A DNA stretch of 64,000 nt from an uncultured Clostridia bacterium (lineage in GTDB: Bacteria; Bacillota; Clostridia; Christensenellales; Aristaeellaceae): assembly GCA_946408995.1 (NCBI GenBank), contig CAMJUL010000004.1, positions 1 through 64,000 of the forward strand, given 5' to 3'. Made by a program: the position numbers and the translations under genes. A model generated the notes under the pieces. It saw only the letters and a program-made list of their open reading frames with translations, was not told the origin of the DNA and made no database searches. Shown piece by piece: positions 35,590 through 44,815 of the stretch. Every line of letters begins with the position of its first letter. Within the stretch, counting starts at the first letter, position 1.

Positions 35590-36159
35590 ATGATGGATCA
35601 ATTTCTGGAGGAAGTCGTTGTCAAGAAGAATCAGGGGGTTCAGACGCTGCTTCTGGTGGCGGCCAATGTGCTGATGTGGGTCTTTGCCCTGATCGGGGTC
35701 TTTGGCCTGAATCTGCTGATCCAGAGCCTTTCGGGGCTGTTTGCCGGGGGCGGCGTGGGGAATATCGCCCTTCCGCTGATCCTGACCCTGGTTTTCGGCG
35801 GCGCTGCGGTGCTGCTGTTCCTTAAAAGGGACGAATTGAAAACCGAATACGAGTATACCTTCACCAACGGCGTTCTGGACTTTGCCAAGGTTTTCAACAA
35901 CAAAAAACGCAAGGCCCTGGGGACCATGAACCTGAAGAACATCGAGGCCTGCGGCAAGGTCTCCTCCGGCTCCTTCAACAGATACATTTCCATGCCCCAG
36001 ATCAAAAGGACAAACTGGTTCCTGAACCGGGAAGCGGACCTGTTCTACCTGTATTTCACCAAAGACAGCCAGAAACGCATCATCATCATCGAGCCCAGCG
36101 AGGAAATGGAGAAACTGATCCGTCAGGCCGTTCAGCCGGGCGTCTATCAGACGAACTGA
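35590..36159 (+). CDS. Two-TM protein with a C-terminal PH-like domain, unknown
   Basis: 189 residues. Two TM helices (about 22-48 and 58-78), then a soluble domain rich in beta strands (YEYTFTNGVLDFAKVF; NLKNIEACGKV; DLFYLYFTKDSQKRIIIIEPS) that looks like a bacterial PH-type fold. It resembles small Clostridia proteins of uncharacterised DUF type (DUF6106-like, from memory). GGAGG is 9 nt from ATG 35590, and the gene lies between yuiD-like and cysteine desulfurase genes. Confidence 0.72.
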   Translation: MMDQFLEEVVVKKNQGVQTLLLVAANVLMWVFALIGVFGLNLLIQSLSGLFAGGGVGNIALPLILTLVFGGAAVLLFLKRDELKTEYEYTFTNGVLDFAKVFNNKKRKALGTMNLKNIEACGKVSSGSFNRYISMPQIKRTNWFLNREADLFYLYFTKDSQKRIIIIEPSEEMEKLIRQAVQPGVYQTN

Positions 36160-36172
36160 GGAAGAGAGAGAC

Positions 36173-37306
36173 GTGATCTATCTGGACAACAGCGCGACCA
36201 CGCGGGTATGCGAGGACGCGGTCAGAAAAATGGAAACATGCATGCGGGAGGCGTATTTCAATCCTTCCGCGCTCTACGGCCCCTCCCTGGAGGTCAGAAA
36301 CGAGATCAACCGCCTCCGGGAGGACCTGCTTCGCCTGGTCCATTGCCCGGAAGGCCGGGTGGTATTCGTTTCCGGCGGGACGGAGGCGGATAACCTGGCG
36401 GTCCTGGGAGGGACGGCCTCCTTCCGGGACGGGAAGATCCTGTGCTTTGGCGGGGAGCATCCCGCCGTAAAGGAGGCCTGCAAAGCCGCCCGGGGCCTTC
36501 AGTGCGAATGGATTCCCCTGCTCCGGGACGGGATGGCGGACCTGAAGGCCCTGGAGGGGATGATGGATCCCTCGGTGCGTTTGATCGCGGTCATGCAGGT
36601 CAACAACGAGACCGGCGCCATCCAGCCCCTGGAGGAGATCGGCCGTCTCCGGGACCGGCTGTGCCCTGGGGCCCTGTTCCATGTGGACGGGGTGCAGGGC
36701 TTTTTGAGGGTCGGCATGGACATGAAGGCCTGCGGGGCGGATTCCTACGCCCTTTCCTCCCATAAGATCCACGGCCCCAAGGGCTGCGGCGCGCTGATCG
36801 TCCGCAAGGAAACGCGCCTTGCCCCCGTGCAGGTGGGCGGCGGTCAGGAGGGCGCTCTCCGGTCCGGGACGGAAAACGTGCCGGGCATCCTGGGCATGGG
36901 CGCGGCGATCCGGGCCTGGAAAGGCGCGGAAGGCATTCGCTTGAACAAGGAAAGCCTCTATCTCGGCCTGAAGGAATCGGGCCTTGATGTGCGCGTCAAC
37001 GGGCCGGATCCCCTGTCGCCGCTCAGCGCGCCCCACATCCTGAACGTATCCCTGATGCCCGTCCGGAGCGAGACCATGCTGCATGCCCTGGAGGGGGAGG
37101 GGATCCTGATCGGCATCGGAAGCGCCTGCGCCAGCAGCAAGCAGCGGATCTCCGATACCCTGAAGGCCATGGGGATTCCGAGGCCCCAGGCGGAATGCGC
37201 CCTGCGCTTCAGCCTCAGCCCGGAGACGACGCGGGAGGAGATCTGCCAAACGGTGGCCGCGGTGGAGCGGCAGTACGCGTTTCTTTCCCCCTTCCAAAGG
37301 CGCTGA
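36173..37306 (+). CDS. Cysteine desulfurase (NifS/IscS-like), partner of ThiI
   Basis: 377 residues, class V aminotransferase fold. MIYLDNSATTRV start, VSGGTEADNLAV loop, HVDGVQGF, PLP-lysine in SSHKIHGPKG and active-site Cys in GSACASSKQ. It would take sulfur from cysteine and pass it to the ThiI encoded next, for 4-thiouridine in tRNA; the same pair (nifZ-thiI) is known in Bacillus. GTG 36173 start. Note that Pro replaces nothing essential; all key residues are kept. Confidence 0.93.
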   Translation: MIYLDNSATTRVCEDAVRKMETCMREAYFNPSALYGPSLEVRNEINRLREDLLRLVHCPEGRVVFVSGGTEADNLAVLGGTASFRDGKILCFGGEHPAVKEACKAARGLQCEWIPLLRDGMADLKALEGMMDPSVRLIAVMQVNNETGAIQPLEEIGRLRDRLCPGALFHVDGVQGFLRVGMDMKACGADSYALSSHKIHGPKGCGALIVRKETRLAPVQVGGGQEGALRSGTENVPGILGMGAAIRAWKGAEGIRLNKESLYLGLKESGLDVRVNGPDPLSPLSAPHILNVSLMPVRSETMLHALEGEGILIGIGSACASSKQRISDTLKAMGIPRPQAECALRFSLSPETTREEICQTVAAVERQYAFLSPFQRR

Positions 37307-37387
37307 GACGGCTGCCCCGGACGGGCAGGAACATGGCATTTTTGTAAAGAAAGGGCCGCGCAAAAGGCGCGGAAAAGGACCTGTGGC

Positions 37388-38536
37388 ATGCGCAATCTGC
37401 TTCTTGTTCGGTATGGAGAGATCTATCTGAAGGGGCTGAACCGCCCGTATTTTTTAAGGACCCTGGTCTCAAGGGTCAGGCAGGCCGTCGCGGACCTTGG
37501 CGGGAAGGTATGGCTTCATGACGCCCGGATCTTCGTCAGCGGCTGTGAGGACATGGACGAATGCGTCCGCAGGGTCTGCAGGGTGTTCGGCGTGCATTCG
37601 GTATGCCCGGCCATCGAGATGGAAAAGGACGATTTTGACGCGGTCCTTGAGCAGGCGGCCCGGATGATGTCGGGCCTTGAAGGCACCTTCAAGGTGGAGG
37701 CGCGCAGGTCCGACAAGCATTTTTTCCTGGATTCGCCTTCCATCAACGCAAAGGTGGGGGAATACGTCCTGGACCATACCGACGGCAGGCTGCGGGTGGA
37801 CGTGAAAAAGCCGGACCATGTCCTGAGCGTTGAAGTGCGGGACCACGTGTACATGTATGTACGGGTCATCATGGCGGTGGGCGGAATGCCCGTGGGCACC
37901 GGCGGGAAGGCCGCGCTGCTGCTTTCGGGGGGGATCGACTCCCCGGTGGCCGGGTATATGATCGCAAAACGCGGGGTCGAATTGATCGCGGTGCACTATT
38001 ATTCCTTCCCCTATACCGGCCCGCAGGCCCGGCAGAAGGTGCTGGACCTGGCCAGCATCCTTTCCGGGTACTGCTGCGGGATCAAGGTGTTCGTGGTGCC
38101 CTTTACCGAGATCCAGATGGAGATCCACGCCAAATGCCCCGATGAATACACCACGCTGATCATGCGGCGCTATATGATGCGCATCGCCGAACGCATTGCC
38201 CGGAAGGAGGGCGCACAGGCCCTTGTGACCGGGGAGAGCATCGGGCAGGTGGCCAGCCAGACCCTGGAGGCCCTGACGGTGACGGACAGCGTGGTGGACA
38301 TGCCGGTCTTCAGGCCCCTGATCGGGTTCGACAAGATCGATATCATCCATGAGGCGGAGAAGATCGGCACTTACGAGACCTCCTGCCTTCCTTATGAGGA
38401 CTGCTGCACGGTCTTTACCCCCCGGCATCCGGCCACAAAGCCCAAAATGGAGAAGATCCTGGAAGGGGAGGAGAAGCTGGACAGCGAGCGCCTGATGGAG
38501 GCGGCGGTGAATGCGGCGGAGGTCCTGACCCTGTAA
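37388..38536 (+). CDS. thiI: tRNA 4-thiouridine synthase ThiI
   Basis: 382 residues. N-terminal ferredoxin-like and THUMP domains (about 60-165), PP-loop ATP pyrophosphatase motif LLLSGGIDSPVAGY near 178-191, and YSFPYTGPQAR. The C-terminal rhodanese domain of E. coli ThiI is missing, as in Firmicutes, so sulfur must be supplied directly by the upstream cysteine desulfurase. No TPP riboswitch is seen upstream. End of the long nusB-thiI gene string. Confidence 0.95.
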   Translation: MRNLLLVRYGEIYLKGLNRPYFLRTLVSRVRQAVADLGGKVWLHDARIFVSGCEDMDECVRRVCRVFGVHSVCPAIEMEKDDFDAVLEQAARMMSGLEGTFKVEARRSDKHFFLDSPSINAKVGEYVLDHTDGRLRVDVKKPDHVLSVEVRDHVYMYVRVIMAVGGMPVGTGGKAALLLSGGIDSPVAGYMIAKRGVELIAVHYYSFPYTGPQARQKVLDLASILSGYCCGIKVFVVPFTEIQMEIHAKCPDEYTTLIMRRYMMRIAERIARKEGAQALVTGESIGQVASQTLEALTVTDSVVDMPVFRPLIGFDKIDIIHEAEKIGTYETSCLPYEDCCTVFTPRHPATKPKMEKILEGEEKLDSERLMEAAVNAAEVLTL

Positions 38537-38601
38537 AGGAATGGCCGAAATGGCACGTTTCTTCCCGTTTTTTGCGTATATCCAAAGCCGCGCGAATCGG
38601 C

Positions 38602-38607
38602 TATAAT
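38602..38607 (+). promoter_or_regulatory. -10 element for the SBP-galactokinase pair
   Basis: A perfect TATAAT lies 37 bp before the TTG start at 38644, with a poor -35 (ATCCAA at 17 nt). The inferred transcription start falls near an ATG at 38614 that has no SD site, which supports the TTG start used here. Confidence 0.5.
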
Positions 38608-38643
38608 ACAAACATGGACAAACAGGAAAGGGAGGGCTTTGCT

Positions 38644-40164
38644 TTGAAACGGTTGACAGCCGTGCTCCTTGCGATCTTTCTGATGGCGGGGACAGGGGTC
38701 TCCTTTGGGGAGGAACAGGAAACCGGGGGGCAGACCTATACCCTCGCGGGCCTGGACGAGACCCAGTACCGCAGCTGGGAGACCAACCGGTTCTTCCCGA
38801 ACATGGAGGAGGCCACGGGCGTCCATTTCGAGGTCAGGCAGTATGCCACGGAGGCGGAATGGACCCGGGCAAAGGAACAGATGACCCCGGGCGGGGAGCT
38901 GCCGGACGTGCTGTTCAAGGCGCAGCTGAGCAGCTATGAATGCATGGAGCTTCTGGAAAAGGGCGTCCTTGTGGACCTGAAGCCCTATCTGAAGGACTGC
39001 TGTCCCCATCTGTGTGCCCTCCTTGAAGCCCATGAAGGGGCCCTGGACGCCATTACCCTTCCGGACGGGCGGATCGCCGCGCTTCCCTTTATCAACGAAA
39101 CCCCTGTCCAGAACATCCTGTGGATCAATCCGTCCTTCCTGAAGAAAGCCGGGAAGGAGATGCCCACCACGGCGCAGGAACTGGTGGAGGTGCTCCGGGC
39201 CTTCAGGGACCTGGACGTGAACGGCAACGGAAACCGGAGCGACGAAACGCCGTTGGGGTTCCTGGGCCCCTATGACCTGAAATACCTGGCCCACGCCTTT
39301 GGCATGATCTGCAACGATTACAACATCTACGCAGACGATTCGGGCACGGTCCGCTACATGCCCCTGGACGAACGGTTCCCGTCCTTTATCCGCTGGCTGC
39401 GGGAAATGTACGCTGAAAAGCTGCTGGATCAGGACGGGTTCAGCCAGGCGGACAGCATGCGCACGGTGTCCTCCTCTTCCAGTGCCATGGAATACGGCAT
39501 CCTGATGGCGCCCATGATCACCACGGTGCTGCCCTCGGAGTGGCTGAAGGAGTATGTGTGCCTTCCGCCCCTTCAGTACGAGGGGAAGCAGGTGTACAGG
39601 GACTTTGGCGGCGGGCTCCTCAGGGGCACGTTTGCCGTGACCAGCGCCTGCGGGGACGTGGAAAAAATGCTCCGCTGGGTGGATTACCTTTATTCCGAGG
39701 AAGGGTCCATCCTGGCTACGGTGGGCAAACAGAACGTGGATTATCTGGTGGACGGGGACGGCACCTGGCGGCTGTCGGATTCCGCCTCCGGGGACAGCTA
39801 TCATACGATCACCAGCACCATCTCCTCCGCCGCCGCGTTTCCGGGGTATTCCGCGGACGCGTTCCAGATGCGGTTCAGCGATTCCGGCATCGGCTCCATG
39901 ATGGACGCGCTGCATGCCTTCGGGGCACTCTGCGTACAAGCCTATCCGCTGGTGGACCTGACCAGGGAAGAAAGCCTGAGAGTGCGTACGCTTCAAAGCA
40001 GCCTGGGACTGACGGTGGACATGCATATCGCCCGCTGGGTGCTGGGGGAAGAAGAGACCACGGATGAAAGCTTCGCTGCCTTTGAGACCGAACTGAAAGA
40101 GGCGGGGCTTGAGGAGTTCCTTTCCATATGGCAAAAGAAGCTGGATGAACAGGGAGGCAAGTAA
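38644..40164 (+). CDS. Secreted extracellular solute-binding protein, family 1-like
   Basis: 506 residues: a signal peptide (LTAVLLAIFLMAGTGVSFG, no lipobox Cys) and a sugar-type SBP fold with LPDVLFKA, WINPSFLKKAGKEMPTT and VDYLYSEEGS, features of LplA-like binding proteins. The DVNGNGNRSDE segment is an EF-hand-like calcium loop common in that group. TTG 38644 is chosen for GGGAGGG at normal spacing; an ATG at 38614 without SD is the alternative. No permease is adjacent; instead the stop codon abuts a galactokinase-family start. Confidence 0.85.
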   Translation: MKRLTAVLLAIFLMAGTGVSFGEEQETGGQTYTLAGLDETQYRSWETNRFFPNMEEATGVHFEVRQYATEAEWTRAKEQMTPGGELPDVLFKAQLSSYECMELLEKGVLVDLKPYLKDCCPHLCALLEAHEGALDAITLPDGRIAALPFINETPVQNILWINPSFLKKAGKEMPTTAQELVEVLRAFRDLDVNGNGNRSDETPLGFLGPYDLKYLAHAFGMICNDYNIYADDSGTVRYMPLDERFPSFIRWLREMYAEKLLDQDGFSQADSMRTVSSSSSAMEYGILMAPMITTVLPSEWLKEYVCLPPLQYEGKQVYRDFGGGLLRGTFAVTSACGDVEKMLRWVDYLYSEEGSILATVGKQNVDYLVDGDGTWRLSDSASGDSYHTITSTISSAAAFPGYSADAFQMRFSDSGIGSMMDALHAFGALCVQAYPLVDLTREESLRVRTLQSSLGLTVDMHIARWVLGEEETTDESFAAFETELKEAGLEEFLSIWQKKLDEQGGK

Positions 40165-41457
40165 ATGGACATTTATACCGCGATGCTCGCCAAAGTCAGG
40201 AGCCGTGAAGGGGTGGAACGCCTGAACGCGCTCTACGGGGGCAGGGATGGGGAACTGGCCCGGCAGACGGTGCGGTACAGCCGCATCGTCAAAAAGCATG
40301 AGGAAGTGTTCCATGCCAAGGGAAACCTGGCCTTGATCAGCGCGCCGGGCAGGATCGAGATCGCCGGCAATCACACCGACCACAACAACGGTCGGGTGCT
40401 GGCCGCGGCCGTGGGCCCTGACTGCGTATGTGCCGTGACGCCCCGGGAAGACACCCTGGTCCACGTTTACTCCAGGGGATTTGCCCCCATCAGCATGGAC
40501 CTTCAAAGCCTTGAGATGCAGGAAAGCGAAAAAGGAACCAGTGCAGCGCTGATCCGCGGTGTCGCGAGGGGAATGGCGGACCGGGGCATGAAGGTGGGCG
40601 GCTTTGACGCGGTGGTCTCCAGCGACGTGGTGACCGGGTCGGGCATGTCCTCCTCCGCGGCCTATGAGGTGATGATGGCCGCGGTCCTTGATTACCTGTA
40701 CAACGGCTTTCACATGGATCCCATCGTGCGGGCCCAGATCGCCCAGTATGCCGAGAACGTGTATTTCGGGAAACCCTCGGGTCTGATGGACCAGATGGCC
40801 TCCTCGGTGGGCGGCCTTGTGACCATCGATTTCAAGGACGAGCCGGCGGTGGAATCCCTTTCCTTCCGTTTCGGGGACGCGGGCTATCAGATCATCGTGG
40901 TCAATACCGGTTCCAGCCATGACAACCTGACGGACGAATACGCTGCGATCCGTACCGAAATGAACGAGGTCGCCCGGTTCTTTGGCCAGGAGGTGCTCCG
41001 CCAGGTCCGCCCGGAGGAGTTCTTGATGAACATCGCCCGGGTCAGCAAGGCCGTTGGGGATCGCCCGGTGATGCGTGCCGCGCATTTCTTCCAGGAAAAC
41101 AAGCGGGTGAAGAAGCTGGTGCGGGACATCAAGAACGGGGACCTGGAGGGGATCCTGAACGGCATCAACGCCTCCGGACAGAGCAGCCAGAAATACCTGC
41201 AGAACGTTTTCGTTCCCGGCAGGGATCAGCCGATTTCCCTGGCGCTGATGATGGCGGAATACATGCTCCGGGGCAAGGGCGCCTGGAGGGTGCATGGCGG
41301 AGGGTTCGCCGGGACCACCCTGAACATCGTTCCGGAGGAGATCGCAGGGGAGTTTACCGGAAGAATGAAGAGCATCTTTGGGGACGATTGCTGCTTTGTA
41401 CTGGATGTCCGTCCGGAAGGGGCGGCGCTGGTACTGGAAGCCGGGGAGAAGGAATAA
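40165..41457 (+). CDS. galK: Galactokinase-family GHMP sugar kinase
   Basis: 430 residues. GHMP signatures: substrate motif APGRIEIAGNHTDHNNG near 55-70, ATP loop GSGMSSSAAYEV and C-terminal motif VHGGGFAGTT. In classical GalK the first motif is GEHTDY; here the Glu is Asn and the Tyr is His, so another galactose-like sugar is possible. The ATG directly follows the TAA of the solute-binding protein gene, and the SD (GGGAGG) lies inside that gene, so the two are coupled. No galT or galE nearby. Confidence 0.88.
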   Translation: MDIYTAMLAKVRSREGVERLNALYGGRDGELARQTVRYSRIVKKHEEVFHAKGNLALISAPGRIEIAGNHTDHNNGRVLAAAVGPDCVCAVTPREDTLVHVYSRGFAPISMDLQSLEMQESEKGTSAALIRGVARGMADRGMKVGGFDAVVSSDVVTGSGMSSSAAYEVMMAAVLDYLYNGFHMDPIVRAQIAQYAENVYFGKPSGLMDQMASSVGGLVTIDFKDEPAVESLSFRFGDAGYQIIVVNTGSSHDNLTDEYAAIRTEMNEVARFFGQEVLRQVRPEEFLMNIARVSKAVGDRPVMRAAHFFQENKRVKKLVRDIKNGDLEGILNGINASGQSSQKYLQNVFVPGRDQPISLALMMAEYMLRGKGAWRVHGGGFAGTTLNIVPEEIAGEFTGRMKSIFGDDCCFVLDVRPEGAALVLEAGEKE

Positions 41458-41509
41458 GGCGTTCCTTGCCTTTGGCAGATCCGGGGGAAAGTCCAAAAGG
41501 ACCCTTCCG

Positions 41510-41548
41510 GCCGCAGACGGCGCAGACCGGCGCTGTTTGCGGCTTTTT
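41510..41548 (+). terminator. Probable terminator after galK
   Basis: GCCGCA (41510-41515) pairs with TGCGGC (41538-41543) around an internally structured loop, followed by TTTTTGC. It lies in the 123-bp gap before tsaE. Confidence 0.6.
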
Positions 41549-41580
41549 GCAAAAGCAGGGGGAGGAGAGAGGGAACAGGT

Positions 41581-42123
41581 ATGGAGTTTACGACCTGCGG
41601 CGCCGGGGAGACACGGGCGCTGGGGGCTGCCCTGGCGGCGGTCCTGCGCAGCGGGGACACCCTGCTGCTGGAGGGGGACCTTGGCGCTGGAAAGAGCGAG
41701 CTTGCCCGGGGCATTGCCCGGGGGCTGGGCTATACCTGCCCGGTACCGAGCCCGACCTTTACGATCCTGAACGAATATGAGGGCGGCAGGCTGAAACTGC
41801 ATCATTTTGATTTTTACCGGCTTTCCGGCCCGGAGGAACTGTATGAGAGCGGCCTGCAGGAGTATATCGGGGCGGAAGGTGTTACCCTGATCGAATGGGG
41901 GGAGGTCGCCTTGGAGGCCCTGCCGGAGGATTGCCTTGTATGCACCCTGACCCCCCTTGGGGAGGAAAAGCGCCGGATCACCCTGCGGGAGCGGGGCGGC
42001 TTCCGGCCGCTGGACAGGACATTTTGGAAGGCCGGGGGAGAGGGCGGGAAGCCCTGCTCCCTTTCCGGCGTGCAGACGGAGCCCGCGGAGGGCTCCCTCG
42101 GAAAGGAAACGGACAAAGCATGA
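41581..42123 (+). CDS. tsaE: tRNA t6A-synthesis ATPase TsaE
   Basis: 180 residues. P-loop GDLGAGKSELARG near 36-48, then PSPTFTILNEY and FDFYRLSG, and EWGE near 105, all typical of TsaE (YjeE). It energises the TsaBD complex that makes N6-threonylcarbamoyl-adenosine on ANN-decoding tRNAs. About 30 residues longer than usual, with a low-complexity C-terminus. Overlaps tsaB by 4 nt. Confidence 0.95.
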   Translation: MEFTTCGAGETRALGAALAAVLRSGDTLLLEGDLGAGKSELARGIARGLGYTCPVPSPTFTILNEYEGGRLKLHHFDFYRLSGPEELYESGLQEYIGAEGVTLIEWGEVALEALPEDCLVCTLTPLGEEKRRITLRERGGFRPLDRTFWKAGGEGGKPCSLSGVQTEPAEGSLGKETDKA

Positions 42124-42824
42124 TCCTGCTCGCGCTGGACACGTCGGGGCCTGTATGCGGCACGGCGCTGATCAAAAACGGAGAGGCGGTCTACGAGGCC
42201 GCGGTGAAGAACAGCTTTACCCACAGCCGCAACCTGATGCCCATGGTGGAGGATGCCTGTCTGAAAAGCGGCCTGGAGATAGAAGAGATCGACCTGTTTG
42301 CCGTGACCGTCGGACCGGGATCCTTTACGGGAGTGCGTCTTGGGGTGGAAGCCGCGAAGGCGATGGCTCATGCCCTGGGCAAAAAGGTGGTGCCTGTGAA
42401 CGCCATGGAGACCCTGGCCCAGGCGTTTGCCGGACGGGCGGTACGCGTTTGCCCCATTCTGGATGCCCGGGCGGGACAGGTTTATACCGCGCTGTTCGAG
42501 GGCCCGGACATGGTCCGCATTCTTGAGGACACCCCGATGAAGGTGACCGAGGTGTTGGAAATGCTGTCCGCAGAAGCGGGAGAGGTCCTGTTCACCGGGG
42601 ATGGGGTGGGCGTTTGGGGTCCGACCCTGCTCTCCTGTGAGCCGCTGAGGGGCAGGTGCGCCCTGGCAGGCATCGCCCAAAGGTACCTGCGGCCCTGCTG
42701 CGTGGCGGAGGTGGCCCTGAAACACCTGGATTCCGCCGTGACCTGGGAGGAGCTGGAGCCCCTCTACCTGCGGCCGCCCCAGGCGGTAAGACAGAAGAAC
42801 CTGCGGGAGCTGGGCCATGAGTGA
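42120..42824 (+). CDS. tsaB: t6A-synthesis scaffold protein TsaB
   Basis: 234 residues, ASKHA fold without metal site. Signature MILLALDTSGPVCGTAL, then NSFTHSRNLMPMVED and VTVGPGSFTGVRLGV, typical of TsaB (YeaZ). It dimerises with TsaD. ATG 42120 overlaps the TGA of tsaE; the longer frame starts inside tsaE. The gene overlaps rimI by 8 nt. No genuine tsaD follows in this cluster. Confidence 0.96.
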   Translation: MILLALDTSGPVCGTALIKNGEAVYEAAVKNSFTHSRNLMPMVEDACLKSGLEIEEIDLFAVTVGPGSFTGVRLGVEAAKAMAHALGKKVVPVNAMETLAQAFAGRAVRVCPILDARAGQVYTALFEGPDMVRILEDTPMKVTEVLEMLSAEAGEVLFTGDGVGVWGPTLLSCEPLRGRCALAGIAQRYLRPCCVAEVALKHLDSAVTWEELEPLYLRPPQAVRQKNLRELGHE

Positions 42825-43311
42825 GAAAACCATTCGAAGGATGACCCTTGCGGATGCGGAGGCAGTCCAGGCCATAGAAGGCCGGGTCTTCCCAAGGCCC
42901 TGGACCCTGGAGGATTTCCGCAAGGAAATGACGCAGAACAAATGCGCCCGATACCTGGTGGGGGTGGAAGACGGGCGCATCACCGGCTATGCCGGCGCCT
43001 GGATCGTGCTGGACGAAGCGCAGGTGACGAACGTGGCGGTGGCGCCGGAATACAGGGGACGGGGATGGGGACGCGCGCTGATGGAGGCGCTTTTGCAGTA
43101 CGCCGCAAACCTGGGGGCCGCGTATGTGACCCTGGAAGTGCGAAGGAGCAATGAAACGGCCCAGAACCTGTACAAGTCTCTGGGGTTTGTACGGGTTGCC
43201 GTAAGGAAGAAGTATTATGAGGACAACGGGGAAGACGGCTTTCTGATGGCCCTGGACCGTCTGCCCCCGCCGGAGGCGGATTTCGAAGAGGCCGAAACGG
43301 TCCGGGAATAA
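42817..43311 (+). CDS. rimI: Ribosomal-protein alanine acetyltransferase RimI
   Basis: 164 residues, GNAT fold. Acetyl-CoA loop VAPEYRGRGWGRALME (R/Q-x-x-G-x-G/A), EVRRSNETAQNLYKSLGF and RKKYYEDNGEDGFLM near the end match RimI. Expected to acetylate the N-terminus of S18. Last gene of tsaE-tsaB-rimI; a strong hairpin follows. Confidence 0.92.
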   Translation: MSEKTIRRMTLADAEAVQAIEGRVFPRPWTLEDFRKEMTQNKCARYLVGVEDGRITGYAGAWIVLDEAQVTNVAVAPEYRGRGWGRALMEALLQYAANLGAAYVTLEVRRSNETAQNLYKSLGFVRVAVRKKYYEDNGEDGFLMALDRLPPPEADFEEAETVRE

Positions 43312-43323
43312 CGGAAAGAAAGA

Positions 43324-43366
43324 CAGGCAAGGGGGGCGCGGCACAAAGCCGCGCCCCCATTGCCTG
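43324..43366. terminator. Large hairpin between convergent rimI and nnr
   Basis: Nested stems CAGGCAA/TTGCCTG (43324-43330, 43360-43366) and GGGGGCGCGGC/GCCGCGCCCCC around ACAAA. It has no T run on either side, but it sits between two convergent operons and probably acts for both directions. Confidence 0.6.
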
Positions 43367-43387
43367 AATAGAAGGGATGGCGCCGCG

Positions 43388-44815
43388 TCAGGGGAGCAGG
43401 CTGAGCATTTCCCCCGTCAGCAGCGCGGAAACGCCAAAGCGCGCTGCCCCGCGCCTTCCCGCGATTCCAAGCCTTAGGGCCGCGATCCGGGCCGCCTCAA
43501 AGGGGTCGTCCGAGACGCACAATTGGGCGGCCAGGATGCCGCACAGGGCGTCCCCGCTGCCGCCCTTGGCCAGGGCGGGGGAGCCCTCCAGGTTCAGGGC
43601 GAGCCGCGTGCCGTCCGAGATGGCGCTGACAGCGCTTTTAAGCAGCACCGTGCAGCCATAATGCTGGGCAAGGCCGGCGCAGGCGGGCACGAAGCGGTCC
43701 AGCACGGACTGCGTGCTTTGATGGAGCAATCGCGCGCCTTCCCCCACATGAGGGGTCAGGACACATTTTTCCGGAAGGGGGAAGGGGTCGGCCGAAAGCA
43801 GGGTCAGGGCGTCCGCGTCGAGCACCGCTTTCCGGGCAAAGGGGAGCAGGAAGGTCAAAAGCGACCGGGCTTTTGGATCGGTCCCGATGCCGCAGCCGGC
43901 CGCGAGTACGTCAAAGGGCGGAAGGCTTGAGCGCACCGCCCCGGCGGGAAGGCACATGGCGTTTGGGACCAGGGTTTGAAGGAGTGGGAGAACGCTTTCG
44001 GGACAGACGACGGTGACCAGCCCGGCACCGGCCCGAAGGGCCCCCAAAGCGCACATGGCGGCCGCGCCGGCCTTGCCCAAGGAACCGGCGAAGATCAGCA
44101 CGCGGCCGCAGGAGGCCTTGTGGGCATTGCTTTTCCGCGGGGGCAAAAGGGCGGGAAGATCCATTTCCGTATAGGCGGGAAGCCCCTCTTCCGTATGGAG
44201 CAGGCCGATGTCCCAGACCCGCCGGTCTCCGGCCAGGTCTGCGCGGGGACTGACGAACAGGCCAAGCTTTGGGGCGTGGAAGGTGACGGTCCTGTCGGCC
44301 CGCACGCAGGCGCCGGGCACCTGGCCGTCGTCGGCGTTCATGCCGCTGGGCATATCCACGCTCAGGACCGGCAGAGCGGAAGCGTTGAGGCGCTCGATCA
44401 GACGGGCGCTCTCATCGTCCGGACAGCCTTGAAAGCCGGTGCCAAACAGGGCGTCCACCACCAGATCGCAGTTGGTTTTACGAAGATCCTCCGGCAGGGA
44501 GGGGCATTCCGGGATGCCCAGATACCGGCAAAAGCGCAGGTTGACCTGCCCCTCCCGGGTCTTCATCTCCCCGCGCAGATGGACAAGGGGGTGTCCGCCC
44601 TCCCGGAGGAGGATGCGGGCGGCGGCCAGTCCGTCCGCCCCGTTGTTGCCCCGGCCGCAGACAAAGAGCACCCGGCGGGAAGGGGACATTTCCAGGATGT
44701 TTTTGACCACGCCCTCGGCGGCGCGCTCCATCAGCAGCAGCGCGTCCGCGCCCTGCCCGAAGGCCTGCTGCTCCAGGGCGCGCATCTGAGCGCCTGTCAG
44801 GATGATTTGGGACAT
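43388..44815 (-). CDS. nnr: Bifunctional NAD(P)H-hydrate epimerase/dehydratase
   Basis: 475 residues, fused NnrE-NnrD. N-terminal epimerase half (about 1-215) with MERAAEGVV, VCGRGNNGADGLAAAR and VDMPSGMNADDG; C-terminal ADP-dependent dehydratase half with LIFAGSLGKAGAA, LTPHVGEGARL and the AKGGSGDALCG nucleotide loop. It repairs hydrated NADH and NADPH. Start ATG 44815 (GGAGG upstream) rather than the 68-residue longer frame, which is an acpS shadow. Overlaps acpS by 19 nt. Confidence 0.95.
   Translation of the reverse strand: MSQIILTGAQMRALEQQAFGQGADALLLMERAAEGVVKNILEMSPSRRVLFVCGRGNNGADGLAAARILLREGGHPLVHLRGEMKTREGQVNLRFCRYLGIPECPSLPEDLRKTNCDLVVDALFGTGFQGCPDDESARLIERLNASALPVLSVDMPSGMNADDGQVPGACVRADRTVTFHAPKLGLFVSPRADLAGDRRVWDIGLLHTEEGLPAYTEMDLPALLPPRKSNAHKASCGRVLIFAGSLGKAGAAAMCALGALRAGAGLVTVVCPESVLPLLQTLVPNAMCLPAGAVRSSLPPFDVLAAGCGIGTDPKARSLLTFLLPFARKAVLDADALTLLSADPFPLPEKCVLTPHVGEGARLLHQSTQSVLDRFVPACAGLAQHYGCTVLLKSAVSAISDGTRLALNLEGSPALAKGGSGDALCGILAAQLCVSDDPFEAARIAALRLGIAGRRGAARFGVSALLTGEMLSLLP

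Noticed and set aside
37307..37387. TPP riboswitch before thiI
   Set aside because: The 80-bp gap has no conserved thi-box sequence; ThiI here is paired with a cysteine desulfurase for tRNA thiolation.
38392..41805. A 1137-codon minus frame opposite SBP and galK
   Set aside because: Spans two real plus-strand genes with clear signatures and crosses their boundaries; shadow.
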